Source: Desulfoprunum benzoelyticum (GTDB taxonomy: Bacteria > Desulfobacterota > Desulfobulbia > Desulfobulbales > Desulfocapsaceae). Taken from it: a DNA stretch of 64,000 bases. The DNA lies in contig NZ_JACHEO010000006.1 of the NCBI RefSeq assembly GCF_014201505.1, positions 94,659-158,658 on the forward strand, written 5' to 3'. The notes beneath the pieces were generated by a model. It did no database searches and had not been told where the DNA came from. It saw only the letters and a list, made by a program, of their open reading frames with translations. Of this stretch, positions 19,253 through 27,355 are shown piece by piece; within the stretch, counting starts at the first letter, position 1; each line of letters starts with the position of its first letter. A program made the position numbers and the translations under genes.

Positions 19253-19637
19253 TTTCCTGGAAAATACTATCCAGGTGCTCGACCTTCTCCGCTACCTCGT
19301 CATACTTGAACTGCAGGGTCGGGGTATAGCGCATGTTCATGGTCCTGGCGAGATGGGTACGCATAAACCCCTTCGCCCGCTCCAGTCCTTCCGTTGCCGC
19401 CCGCACCGCCTTGCGGTCACCAAGGATGGTAAAGAATATTTTGGCATTCTGAAGGTCATCACTGACCTCGACCCGCGAGATGCTGACACCGGCCAGTTGC
19501 GGATCGCGCACCTTTGTCAGGATCAGCATCGCCAATTCCTTCTGAATGACATCGGCCACCCGTGCAGACCGTTTTTGTCCGGCACGACCCAGCCCCAGTG
19601 CATCAAACGTTCTTTTCGGGTCGAAGCTGCCTGCCAT
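19215..19637 (-). CDS. rbfA: Ribosome-binding factor A
   Basis: 140 residues from the ATG at 19637, chosen because GAGGTG precedes it; an upstream in-frame TTG at 19655 inside the infB end is less likely. RbfA is a KH-fold cold-shock protein that binds the pre-30S subunit and helps 16S rRNA 5' end processing. Family features are the RVADVIQKELAMLI helix, VSISRVEVSDDLQNAKIFF and the MRYTPTLQFKYDE segment. It directly follows infB and overlaps the start of nrnA. Confidence 0.95.
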   Translation of the reverse strand: MAGSFDPKRTFDALGLGRAGQKRSARVADVIQKELAMLILTKVRDPQLAGVSISRVEVSDDLQNAKIFFTILGDRKAVRAATEGLERAKGFMRTHLARTMNMRYTPTLQFKYDEVAEKVEHLDSIFQEIADERDHGDGNS

Positions 19638-19647
19638 ACCTTTCACC

Positions 19648-22431
19648 TCACTCAAGCGTCGCCTCGACCTCGCGCAGCACGAAGGCCTCGAGGTTGTCGC
19701 CGATCTTCAGATCGTTGAAGTTTTCCACCCCGATGCCGCATTCGTATCCGGTCAGTACTTCCTTCACGTCATCCTTGAAGCGACGCAGCGAGGCAATCTT
19801 GCCGGTGAAAATCACGACTCCCTCACGGAGTACACGGACACTGGCATTGCGCTGAATCTTGCCATCAGTGACAGAACAGCCGGCTATCGTGCCTATTTTC
19901 GGGACATGGAAAATCTCACGGATCTCCGCATTACCGATGACATCCTCCTTGAAGGTCGGCTCGAGCATACCCACCATCGCATTACGGATATCGTCAAGGG
20001 CATGGTAAATGACATCGTAGGAGCGGACATCGACATTTTCCCGAACCGCCAAATCCTTGACCTTGACCGTCGGCCGGACGTTGAAGCCGATAATAATGGC
20101 CTCGGAGGCCGAAGCCAGGAGGATATCGGACTCGGTGATGGTACCGGTCCCCTCGTGCAGGACCTTGACCTTGATATCCTTGGTCGAGAGCTCTTCGGCG
20201 GCCTTGGCGAAGGCCTCGAGGGTCCCCTGGACATCGGCGCGGATAATGACGCGCAACTCCTGCACCTCGCCTTCGTTCATCTTCTCAAAGAGCTTGTCGA
20301 GGGATATCTTGGAGGTGGCTCCAAGTTCCATCTCTCTCGCCTTCAGGGCCCTGGCGCTGCTGACGCTTTTTGCCATCTTCTCGTCGGTAACCACGAGAAA
20401 TTCGTCGCCGGCCGAGGGAACGCCGGAAAGACCCTGGACCTCGACGGGAATCGAAGGTCCGGCCTTTTTAATGGGCCGGCCCTTGTCGTCCAGCATCGCC
20501 CGGACCTTGCCGCTGAACTGACCGACGACGAAATGATCACCGCGATTGAGCGTCCCCTCCTGGACCAGCACGGTCGCCACCGCCCCACGGCCCTTGTCGA
20601 GTTGAGCTTCGACGACCCGTCCTTTGGCCTTCCTGGTCGGATCGGCCTTGAGTTCGAGCATCTCGGCGACCAGCTGGATACTCTCCATCAGGTTGTCGAT
20701 ACCGATATTTTTTTTCGCCGAGGTCTCGCAGTAGACCGTCTGCCCGCCCCAGTCCTCGGGAGCGAGATTGAGGTCGGACAGTTCCCTCTTGACCCGATCG
20801 ATATCGGCATTGGGCTTGTCGATCTTGTTGACCGCCACCAGGATCGGAACCCCGGCCGCCTGGGCGTGATTTATAGCCTCACGGGTCTGATCCATAACGC
20901 CGTCATCGGCTGCCACAACGAGAATGACCAGGTCGGTTATCTGCGCCCCGCGCGATCGCATTTCGGTAAACGCGGCATGCCCCGGGGTATCGACGAACGT
21001 GACATCGCCGGCGCTGGAACGAACATGGTAGGCGCCGATATGCTGGGTGATGCCGCCCGCCTCACCGACCGCCACATCGGTCTTGCGAATCGCGTCGAGA
21101 ATCGAGGTCTTGCCATGATCGACGTGACCCATGACCGTGACAACCGGAGAGCGTGGTTGCATCTCCCCGCCCTCCTCGGCCTCCTCGAACATCTGGATGC
21201 CGATCTCCTCGGTGATGCCCTGCTCGACCTCGTAACCGAAGTCAGTGGCAATCAGCATGGCAGTATCGACATCCACCGCCTGGTTCATCGTTGCCATCAC
21301 GCCGAGCGACATGAGTTTGGCGATCACCTCGCTGGCCTTGACCTTCATCCTGCTGGCAAGTTCGGCAACGCTGATCGTCTCAAAGACCTTGATCCGTCTC
21401 TTGCTGGCCTTCATTTCAGCAGCCGGAGGCATTGTCTTGTCGCGCCCCTTGTCACGTCTTCCTTTCTTCCCGGAACCGCGTGGAGCCTGATAATCGGCAC
21501 CGAAATGGGTAAACTTGACCCCTTTTTTACCCTTCTTGCCTGCCCCTTTACCCTGCCGCCGATCGTCCTCTTCCTCGACAGCCCCTGGAGCCCGTTTTCC
21601 CTTTTTCTTGCCGCGGGCGCTGTCCTCGGTCACTGGTGTGACCACGGCCGCGACCGGCTGCTCTCCCGCAACTTTTCCCGCAGGTCCCGTTCTGGCGACT
21701 TTCTTTTTGAACCGCTGCGACGACTGATCATCCTCCACCGGGATCGCGATCGTGCCGACGACGCGCGCCAGACCTTTACGGGCCGGCAACTTCTTCTCGA
21801 CTTCCTTTTCTTTTTCTTTCTTCGGCTTGCGTTCGGGAAAAAACTGTTTGGTTTCGAAGGCAGGCGATTCGGCAGCCTCCGTCTCAGGGGTTTCCCCGGC
21901 GTCTTCGGTCCGAATCGGCGCTTCGGCCTCCCTCATCTCGGTCTCCCGTTCCGAAGTCGGTGTCAATATCACATGCGGGGCATCTTTCTCATCTCCATGT
22001 TCAGCGATGCGCTCGGCCTGCTTCTCCTGATCGGCCTCCGCCGGGGATGTCTCCACGGCTTTCTGGATCAACGATTCTTTCTCGCTTCTTTCCATTGAAG
22101 GAATGGCTGCGCCTGGAACCGGCCGTTCTTCTTCGTCACCCGCTTTAGGCTGCTCGGCGGCAACCTCTTCGGGAGCGGTTTTCGGCCTGCGGCGGATCAC
22201 CGTGGTCCTTCTTTGAACGGGCGCCTGCCCCCGGTCGGCAGCAATGGGCTTTTCCGCCAGTTCGACATTTGCCTGCCGGAGAACCGTCTTGCGGATCGTA
22301 TCAGCGACGTCTTCATCAACCGTGGAACTCGGCCCCTTGATCGCATAACCCTTTGCCACCAGCTTGTCTGCCAAGGCCTTGCTGTTCATCCCAGCCTCTT
22401 TGGCTAACTCATAAATCCTCACCCTGCTCAT
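19648..22431 (-). CDS. infB: Translation initiation factor IF-2
   Basis: 927 residues, a long IF-2. It recruits fMet-tRNA to the 30S subunit and promotes subunit joining. The N-terminal IF2_N module ([14 protein letters not shown]) is followed by a long charged, repetitive linker of about 270 residues rich in Glu, Lys, Ala and Pro, then a second IF2_N-like part and the GTPase domain: G1 GHVDHGKT, G3 DTPGHAAF, G4 NKID. Domains II-IV end with the initiator tRNA-binding C2 part (KTSLRR-like region [16 protein letters not shown] and [18 protein letters not shown]). The ATG at 22431 has GGGAG upstream. Confidence 0.97.
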   Translation of the reverse strand: MSRVRIYELAKEAGMNSKALADKLVAKGYAIKGPSSTVDEDVADTIRKTVLRQANVELAEKPIAADRGQAPVQRRTTVIRRRPKTAPEEVAAEQPKAGDEEERPVPGAAIPSMERSEKESLIQKAVETSPAEADQEKQAERIAEHGDEKDAPHVILTPTSERETEMREAEAPIRTEDAGETPETEAAESPAFETKQFFPERKPKKEKEKEVEKKLPARKGLARVVGTIAIPVEDDQSSQRFKKKVARTGPAGKVAGEQPVAAVVTPVTEDSARGKKKGKRAPGAVEEEDDRRQGKGAGKKGKKGVKFTHFGADYQAPRGSGKKGRRDKGRDKTMPPAAEMKASKRRIKVFETISVAELASRMKVKASEVIAKLMSLGVMATMNQAVDVDTAMLIATDFGYEVEQGITEEIGIQMFEEAEEGGEMQPRSPVVTVMGHVDHGKTSILDAIRKTDVAVGEAGGITQHIGAYHVRSSAGDVTFVDTPGHAAFTEMRSRGAQITDLVILVVAADDGVMDQTREAINHAQAAGVPILVAVNKIDKPNADIDRVKRELSDLNLAPEDWGGQTVYCETSAKKNIGIDNLMESIQLVAEMLELKADPTRKAKGRVVEAQLDKGRGAVATVLVQEGTLNRGDHFVVGQFSGKVRAMLDDKGRPIKKAGPSIPVEVQGLSGVPSAGDEFLVVTDEKMAKSVSSARALKAREMELGATSKISLDKLFEKMNEGEVQELRVIIRADVQGTLEAFAKAAEELSTKDIKVKVLHEGTGTITESDILLASASEAIIIGFNVRPTVKVKDLAVRENVDVRSYDVIYHALDDIRNAMVGMLEPTFKEDVIGNAEIREIFHVPKIGTIAGCSVTDGKIQRNASVRVLREGVVIFTGKIASLRRFKDDVKEVLTGYECGIGVENFNDLKIGDNLEAFVLREVEATLE

Positions 22432-22528
22432 TCGTTGCTCCCGTCTATCCTTCTCTACGGCATCCTTTCTCAGAGTTGGCAGTCCGCAGCGGCACAGCTT
22501 TCTCTCAAGTATTATAAAGAGTATTTCC

Positions 22529-22735
22529 CTAAAGGCGAAACAGTCTTTTCCATTTTTTCTTCTGGCTCAGGAACCTTTCGAGGCAAATTTCATCCCGGCA
22601 GCAATATGCTCCGCGACCCTTGCAGCGCCCATCGGCATCCCGAACCGGCTGTTCATCCCCCCAGACAAAGCGCTGCATTTCCCCTTTGCCTCGCTTTGTC
22701 CCGCAGGCGGCACAAGTCCGAACAGGTTCCGTCAT
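22529..22735 (-). CDS. ylxR: YlxR/RnpM family protein
   Basis: 68 residues between nusA and infB, the standard location. It matches the YlxR (DUF448) family: N-terminal RTCAACG, a strand with RFVW, then [16 protein letters not shown], where the GRGAY motif binds RNA. Recent work in Firmicutes shows that YlxR (RnpM) binds RNase P RNA and modulates its activity; whether this holds here is unknown. It starts 9 bp after nusA ends. Confidence 0.88.
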   Translation of the reverse strand: MTEPVRTCAACGTKRGKGEMQRFVWGDEQPVRDADGRCKGRGAYCCRDEICLERFLSQKKKWKRLFRL

Positions 22736-22744
22736 GGGTGAACA

Positions 22745-24109
22745 TCACATGATGTGCGGTTCATCATCCCCATTGCCTTCGCCCACCGTATCGGTATCTT
22801 GATCACCATCTGGCTGATTCTCCTCCGAAGGCTGCTCCTCGGCAACAGCAATCGGGGCGAAGTTCGCTGGTGATTCCCCGCTGATCTTTCCGGCCGCGTG
22901 AATCAGGTAGGCGGCAAATTCATCATCGATGGCGCGGATGACGGTGAGTTCCTCGACCTGGGCCCGGGCCAGCGCTTCAACCGACGGTATGCCCTTGGCG
23001 AGGATCGTGTCGGCCAAGGCCTCGTCGACGCCTTCAATCTCCAGCAGTGACCGATACCCTGGATCCTCGAGATTGGCATAGCGCTGCTCGCTCTTGACAT
23101 CGATTCTCCACCCCAGAAGCTTCGAGGCCAGGCGCACATTCTGGCCCTGACGTCCGATCGCCAGCGACAGCTGATCGTTCGGCACGACCACAAGCAGGGA
23201 ATGGTTTTCCTCGTCAACCATGACCATGCTTACGTGGGCCGGGGCCAGAGCGTTGTAGACATACTTGGCCGGATCCGGGCTCCAGGTCACTATGTCGATC
23301 CGCTCGCCCTGCAGTTCCTGGACGACATTCTGCACCCGGGAACCCTTCATCCCGACGCAGGCACCGACCGGATCGACGTCGCTTTCGGAGGAACTGACGG
23401 CGATCTTGGCGCGAAAACCCGGCTCGCGGCTGACGCCCATGATCTTGACGATTCCCTCGGAGATCTCCGGAACCTCCATCTGGAAAAGCTTGGCCAGGAA
23501 CTCGTCACAGGTCCTGGAGAGGACCAGTTGGGAATCGCGCGCTGTCTGGCGCACCTCCATCAGGTACGCACGGATGCGGTCCCCCTGTTTGAAGGAGCGT
23601 TTCGGGATCTGGTGGTCCTTCGGCAGGATCGCGTCGGTACGACCGAGGTTGATGATCATATTGCCACGATCGAAGCGCTGGACGATCCCGCTGACGACCT
23701 CGCCGAGACGATCCTTGAACATATCGTAGATGACCTCGCGCTCGGCATCCTTCATCTTGTGAATGATGACCTGCTTGGCCGACTGGGCGGCGATCCGGCC
23801 GAGATCGGTGATGTTTTCCATCTTTTCGCCCAGTTCGTCGCCAAGCTGGACTTCAGGGTCAAGGAGCAGGGCATCGTCAATGGATATTTCGGTCTGCTCG
23901 TCTTCGGCCACCTCGACGACGTTCCTGAATTGATAAACCTCGACCTCGCCGAATTCCTCGTTGTAGCGGACCTCGATTTCGCGCCGGCTTCCCAGCTTCT
24001 TGCGCGCGGCCGACTGTACCGCCTCTTCAATGGCCTCGATCAGCAACCTCCTGTCGATGCCGCGATCCCTGCTGATCTGGTCGATTATGCGCTTCAATTC
24101 CGATAACAT
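22745..24109 (-). CDS. nusA: Transcription termination/antitermination factor NusA
   Basis: 454 residues. NusA binds RNA polymerase and nascent RNA to control pausing, termination and antitermination. Domain order: N-terminal RNAP-binding domain (1-125), S1 (near residue 135-200, [18 protein letters not shown]), two KH domains ([40 protein letters not shown]), and one helix-hairpin-helix-type C-terminal repeat (around residues 355-410). An acidic tail rich in Glu and Asp closes it. It is the second gene of the rimP-nusA-infB operon, 74 bp after rimP. Confidence 0.97.
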   Translation of the reverse strand: MLSELKRIIDQISRDRGIDRRLLIEAIEEAVQSAARKKLGSRREIEVRYNEEFGEVEVYQFRNVVEVAEDEQTEISIDDALLLDPEVQLGDELGEKMENITDLGRIAAQSAKQVIIHKMKDAEREVIYDMFKDRLGEVVSGIVQRFDRGNMIINLGRTDAILPKDHQIPKRSFKQGDRIRAYLMEVRQTARDSQLVLSRTCDEFLAKLFQMEVPEISEGIVKIMGVSREPGFRAKIAVSSSESDVDPVGACVGMKGSRVQNVVQELQGERIDIVTWSPDPAKYVYNALAPAHVSMVMVDEENHSLLVVVPNDQLSLAIGRQGQNVRLASKLLGWRIDVKSEQRYANLEDPGYRSLLEIEGVDEALADTILAKGIPSVEALARAQVEELTVIRAIDDEFAAYLIHAAGKISGESPANFAPIAVAEEQPSEENQPDGDQDTDTVGEGNGDDEPHIM

Positions 24110-24183
24110 GCTTTACCCCATCCTTTACCGTCTCTATCTCGAGAATGTAATTCTGTCATTCCCCGAATTTTCAACTATTCACT

Positions 24184-24639
24184 TCAAAACACCAGCCTGG
24201 CCCTGCTGATCTGATCGAAGGCGACACGAATTTTACCCCCATCCTCGAGATCGAGCTGTATCGCCTCTTCCGACGCTTCGCTGATGATTCCGACAAACAC
24301 CTTCTGGCCGTCAACGTTTTCATGGACCCTGACCTTCGCTTTCTTGCCGAGAAACCGGTTGAAATCGCGGACACTTTTCAGCGGCCGCTCGAGGCCGGGC
24401 GACGACACTTCGAGGTGATAGGGATGATCGATCACATCCTCGACATCAAGGAATTGTCCGACTTCACGACTGACGTCGGCACAATGATCGACGGTGACGC
24501 CTTCTTCCCGGTCGATAAAGAGACGCAGGACCCATCCATGCCCTTCCCGGCGGAACTGGACATCGACCAGTTCCAATCCCATCGTCGGCAGAAGGACCTC
24601 AGCAAAGGCCCGAACCTTGTCCGCTACATGATCACTCAT
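24184..24639 (-). CDS. rimP: Ribosome maturation factor RimP
   Basis: 151 residues, first gene of the nusA-infB operon. RimP is needed for 30S subunit maturation. Family features: GLELVDVQFRREGHGWVLRLFID, the DCxxVSRE-type segment here CADVSREVGQFLD, and YHLEVSSPGLERPLKSVRDF. The C-terminal SH3-like domain ends in FDQISRARLVF. It lies downstream of a terminator that separates it from the tRNA-Gly gene, so a promoter is expected between 24640 and 24762; a TTGATC sequence followed 17 bp later by TTAAGT is the only weak candidate. Confidence 0.95.
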   Translation of the reverse strand: MSDHVADKVRAFAEVLLPTMGLELVDVQFRREGHGWVLRLFIDREEGVTVDHCADVSREVGQFLDVEDVIDHPYHLEVSSPGLERPLKSVRDFNRFLGKKAKVRVHENVDGQKVFVGIISEASEEAIQLDLEDGGKIRVAFDQISRARLVF

Positions 24640-24762
24640 ATTTTCATCGCGCCCAGCCAGCCAACCGGTATTTTCCGGCCAAACAACTTAATTCTGTAAA
24701 TTCAATATGATCAACCGGAGTCTCAACCTGACAGACAACCCCCCTCTCCGGTCAACGGGCAT

Positions 24763-24786
24763 AAAAAAAAGCGGGCATTGCCCACT
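24763..24786 (-). terminator. Intrinsic terminator after tRNA-Gly
   Basis: On the minus strand a 7-bp stem (AGTGGGC / GCCCGCT) with a 3-nt loop is followed by eight U residues. It lies about 87 bp after the tRNA 3' end and isolates the tRNA from rimP. Confidence 0.85.
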
Positions 24787-24872
24787 TTCCAAAGCCTGCC
24801 TGCAAAAATTCTGCAGGAAGTATACCGGAACAGAACGATTACCGACCAGATACACCGGTCCCGCTCTGGAAA

Positions 24873-24948
24873 TGGAGCGGGCAACGAGGCTCGAACTCGC
24901 GACCCCAAGCTTGGGAAGCTTGTGCTCTACCAACTGAGCTACACCCGC
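24873..24948 (-). tRNA. tRNA-Gly (anticodon CCC)
   Basis: 76-nt cloverleaf on the minus strand, starting GCGGGTG and ending with an encoded CCA (24873-24875). The acceptor stem pairs with two GU pairs, the D-arm contains TAGCTCAGTTGGTAGAGCA, the anticodon stem is CAAGC/GCTTG around the loop TTCCCAA (anticodon CCC, reading GGG), and the T-arm has GTTCGAGCC. Other glycine tRNAs must exist elsewhere for GGC/GGA codons. Confidence 0.95.
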
Positions 24949-24969
24949 ACCAGATACAACAGCGGCGTT

Positions 24970-24998
24970 ACATAACCATATTAGTGATGGCCTGTCAA
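24970..24998 (-). promoter_or_regulatory. Sigma-70 promoter for tRNA-Gly
   Basis: On the minus strand a perfect TTGACA (24993-24998) and TTATGT (24970-24975) are separated by 17 bp, 21 bp before the mature tRNA 5' end. The position and the perfect -35 fit a strong tRNA promoter. Confidence 0.75.
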
Positions 24999-25151
24999 GC
25001 ATGAAGCAAAAGCGAAAGAACAGCCGACGGGAAATTCGATTCCCGCTGAAACCTGCCTCACGGATCTTGACAAAAAGCAAAAATCTCCACATATTTCGAC
25101 TGTGGGACTGGTACGAGCATGCAATTTTTCCAACCCATGAGGAAATCGCCA

Positions 25152-25559
25152 ATGAAAAAATTATCCGCTTTCATCTGCCTGGTATCGTTACTGTTGGTCT
25201 CTGCCCCGGCTTTCGCCCGCGGGGGAGGTTACTATCCCCGCGGGGGAGGAGGTTACTATCACTACCCTCCCCCCCGCTACTACAGCCATCACGGGCACCA
25301 TGACGGCGACATCATCGCCGGGGTCGCCTTCGGATTGCTGACCGGAGCGATCATCGGCCAGGCCTTCGCCCCGCCGCCGGCGCCGGTCTATACCCCTCGC
25401 TATTATTATGCCCCGCCTGTCGTCGTCGAGCAGCAGCGGATCTGCGTCGAAGAACGGGTCGTCAGTGGTGAATGGCAGCAGAATCCCTATGACGGAACCC
25501 GGTACTGGGTGTCTTTTCCGTACCCGATGAAACGGAGGTACGAGGTCCCCTGCTACTGA
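25152..25559 (+). CDS. Small secreted Gly/Tyr/His-rich protein
   Basis: 135 residues from the ATG at 25152, which has GAGGAAA upstream and begins a clean signal peptide (KKLSAFICLVSLLLVSAPAFA, cleavage expected after AFA); an in-frame start 33 bp earlier is less likely. The mature part opens with a low-complexity Gly/Tyr/Pro/His stretch, then a glycine-zipper-like hydrophobic segment (IIAGVAFGLLTGAIIG), a PPAP linker and a C-terminal part with two Cys. This layout is common in periplasmic or outer-membrane glycine-zipper proteins of unknown function. I do not recognise a specific family. A strong terminator follows. Confidence 0.75.
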   Translation: MKKLSAFICLVSLLLVSAPAFARGGGYYPRGGGGYYHYPPPRYYSHHGHHDGDIIAGVAFGLLTGAIIGQAFAPPPAPVYTPRYYYAPPVVVEQQRICVEERVVSGEWQQNPYDGTRYWVSFPYPMKRRYEVPCY

Positions 25560-25584
25560 CGATTCCACGTCCTATGGCGGTACC

Positions 25585-25614
25585 GGCAGGCGCTTGTGCG
25601 CCTGCCTTTTTTTT
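25585..25614 (+). terminator. Intrinsic terminator after secreted protein gene
   Basis: Perfect 9-bp stem (GGCAGGCGC / GCGCCTGCC) with a TTGT loop followed directly by eight T residues, 26 bp after the stop codon of the small secreted protein. Confidence 0.95.
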
Positions 25615-25715
25615 ATCCGAACGTCTGACCCCCGATGTCCTCACTGCGTTGTGCCCGGATCGGCCGGCCACACCCCACCAGCCTGCACTGCAGGTGCTAA
25701 GGTCAAAAACCAGAC

Positions 25716-26780
25716 ATGGCAATATTCACCCCCCGAGCCCTTCCCGTCCTGATCGGCAGCCTGCCGCTGCAGGAGCATGCCGCCGCCATTGAACTCATTA
25801 TGGCCCATACCCCTGAGATCCCCCTCTGGCCCCAGCTTCCGGTCTTTCGCGACGAGGGGATGCTGCGCCAGTTCCTCCCCGGTCTCCCCGGGATCTCGGA
25901 AATGGACGACCGGCTGTTCATCAACACCGAAAAGGATGAATTCGAGGCCGAGATCCTCGCCTTTTATGAAGAATACCTATCGGTCGCCGAAGACGCCGTC
26001 GATCTCGCCGACTCGCGGTTTACACTCTCCGAAAAGGAGGCGAAGGGATTCTTCACCTTCCTGGACATTGCCCACCGGAACAAAGAGGCGCTGATCGCCC
26101 TCAAAGGCCAGATCACCGGTCCGATCACCTTCTGTACCGGCCTGGTCGATCAGGGGGGCAAAGCCATATTTTACAATGACCAGCTGCGGGATGCGGCCGT
26201 CAAGCTGCTGGCGCTCAAGGCCCGCTGGCAAACCCGCAGGATGAAGGAAATCGCCGAAACGGTGCTGCTCTTCTTCGATGAACCGGCCCTGGCCGGCCTT
26301 GGGTCATCGGCCTATATCACCATCACTGCCGACGAGATCATCGCCTGCCTGGCCGAGACCTTCGAGGCGGTTCGGGCCGAAGGCGGACTGGTTGGGGTCC
26401 ACGTCTGCGCCAACACCGAATGGCCGGTCATTTTCGATGCCGGTATCGACATCCTCAGTTATGATGCCTACTCCTTTTTCGACCGGCTGATACTCTACCC
26501 CGAGCACCTTCGCAGTTTCCTGCAGCGCGGTGGCATACTGGCAACGGGCATCGTGCCGACCGACGAGGAGCTGATCGACAGGGAATCCGCCGATTCCCTG
26601 GTCGCCAGATGGGACCAGCAGACGACGCAACTCGAACAGCTGGGAATTTCACGAGACAAGATCATCGCCCAGACCCTCATCACCCCCAGCTGCGGCACCG
26701 GATCGATCTCGCCGGACCATGCCCGCAAGGTCCTGGAGATGACCCGCGACGTCTCGGCCTTTATCCGCAGCAGAAAATAG
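25716..26780 (+). CDS. UROD/MetE-like superfamily enzyme (core-MetE-like)
   Basis: 354 residues with a single TIM-barrel related to the C-terminal catalytic half of cobalamin-independent methionine synthase; the N-terminal MetE half is absent. Zinc ligands of the MetE type are visible: His and Cys in VGVHVCANTEW and the late Cys in TPSCGTGS, with the LKGQITGPITF and FFDEPAL segments lining the pocket. Short MetE-core proteins in anaerobes have been reported to take methyl groups from a corrinoid protein or methylcobalamin rather than from methyl-tetrahydrofolate. Function as a thiol methyltransferase is therefore plausible, but homocysteine as acceptor is inference. It stands alone between a terminator and a 575-bp gene-poor stretch. 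Confidence 0.75.
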   Translation: MAIFTPRALPVLIGSLPLQEHAAAIELIMAHTPEIPLWPQLPVFRDEGMLRQFLPGLPGISEMDDRLFINTEKDEFEAEILAFYEEYLSVAEDAVDLADSRFTLSEKEAKGFFTFLDIAHRNKEALIALKGQITGPITFCTGLVDQGGKAIFYNDQLRDAAVKLLALKARWQTRRMKEIAETVLLFFDEPALAGLGSSAYITITADEIIACLAETFEAVRAEGGLVGVHVCANTEWPVIFDAGIDILSYDAYSFFDRLILYPEHLRSFLQRGGILATGIVPTDEELIDRESADSLVARWDQQTTQLEQLGISRDKIIAQTLITPSCGTGSISPDHARKVLEMTRDVSAFIRSRK

Positions 26781-27355
26781 CGCCAACCTGTCAGTTTCTC
26801 CGAGGGCATCCCGTTTTTATCCCGTCACGAGGATGGTACAACGGCATCCGTCCGGCAATCCCGGGCGTCTTCGGCCGCTACCAACCAGAGGGAAGAAACC
26901 AAACCTTACAGGGAGGATCTCCTGCTGGAGGAAAGATTTGAGCTTTCCCCCGGCCCAGCGTTCCGGCCGATGCCCGAAGCGATCCGTCGGCAATGTAGTC
27001 GTTGACATCATCGGAAAAAGATGTTCTAGCAATGCCCCCTGCCGCGCAGACATCCTCTCCATGTCCCAAGAGCACCGACAACCACAATGAAAAAAATAAA
27101 TCTTCCGTTATTTTATAATCTTACCGATACCAATCGATCCAGTTTCATAGAAAATACATTTGACAAACAGATATTCGACCTTTACAACAACTCTCTGTTT
27201 TGGTCCGCGTCCGGAGCCTTCGAGTACCCCATCAACACCAGCTTCCATTCTTCGTCCTCGACCAAAGCCGATACAGCTATCATTCAAGCTTCCATCCGGC
27301 GAACAACTGACGCGATGGTCGACAATCCGCAGCCAGCCTGATCGACAACCTGTTC
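26781..27355. other. 575-bp stretch without a supported gene
   Basis: No conserved gene, riboswitch or terminator was recognised. The second half (from about 27090) is AT-rich relative to the surroundings and contains an 84-codon plus-strand frame (27087-27341) beginning MKKINLPLFYN without a ribosome binding site; it resembles nothing I know and may be non-coding. A TTGACA at 27002-27007 followed 17 bp later by TCTAGC is a weak promoter candidate for that frame or for topB. Confidence 0.4.

Noticed and set aside
26781..27355. Cobalamin riboswitch near the MetE-like gene
   Set aside because: No B12-box or conserved core could be found on either strand, and the region lies downstream of the MetE-like gene.
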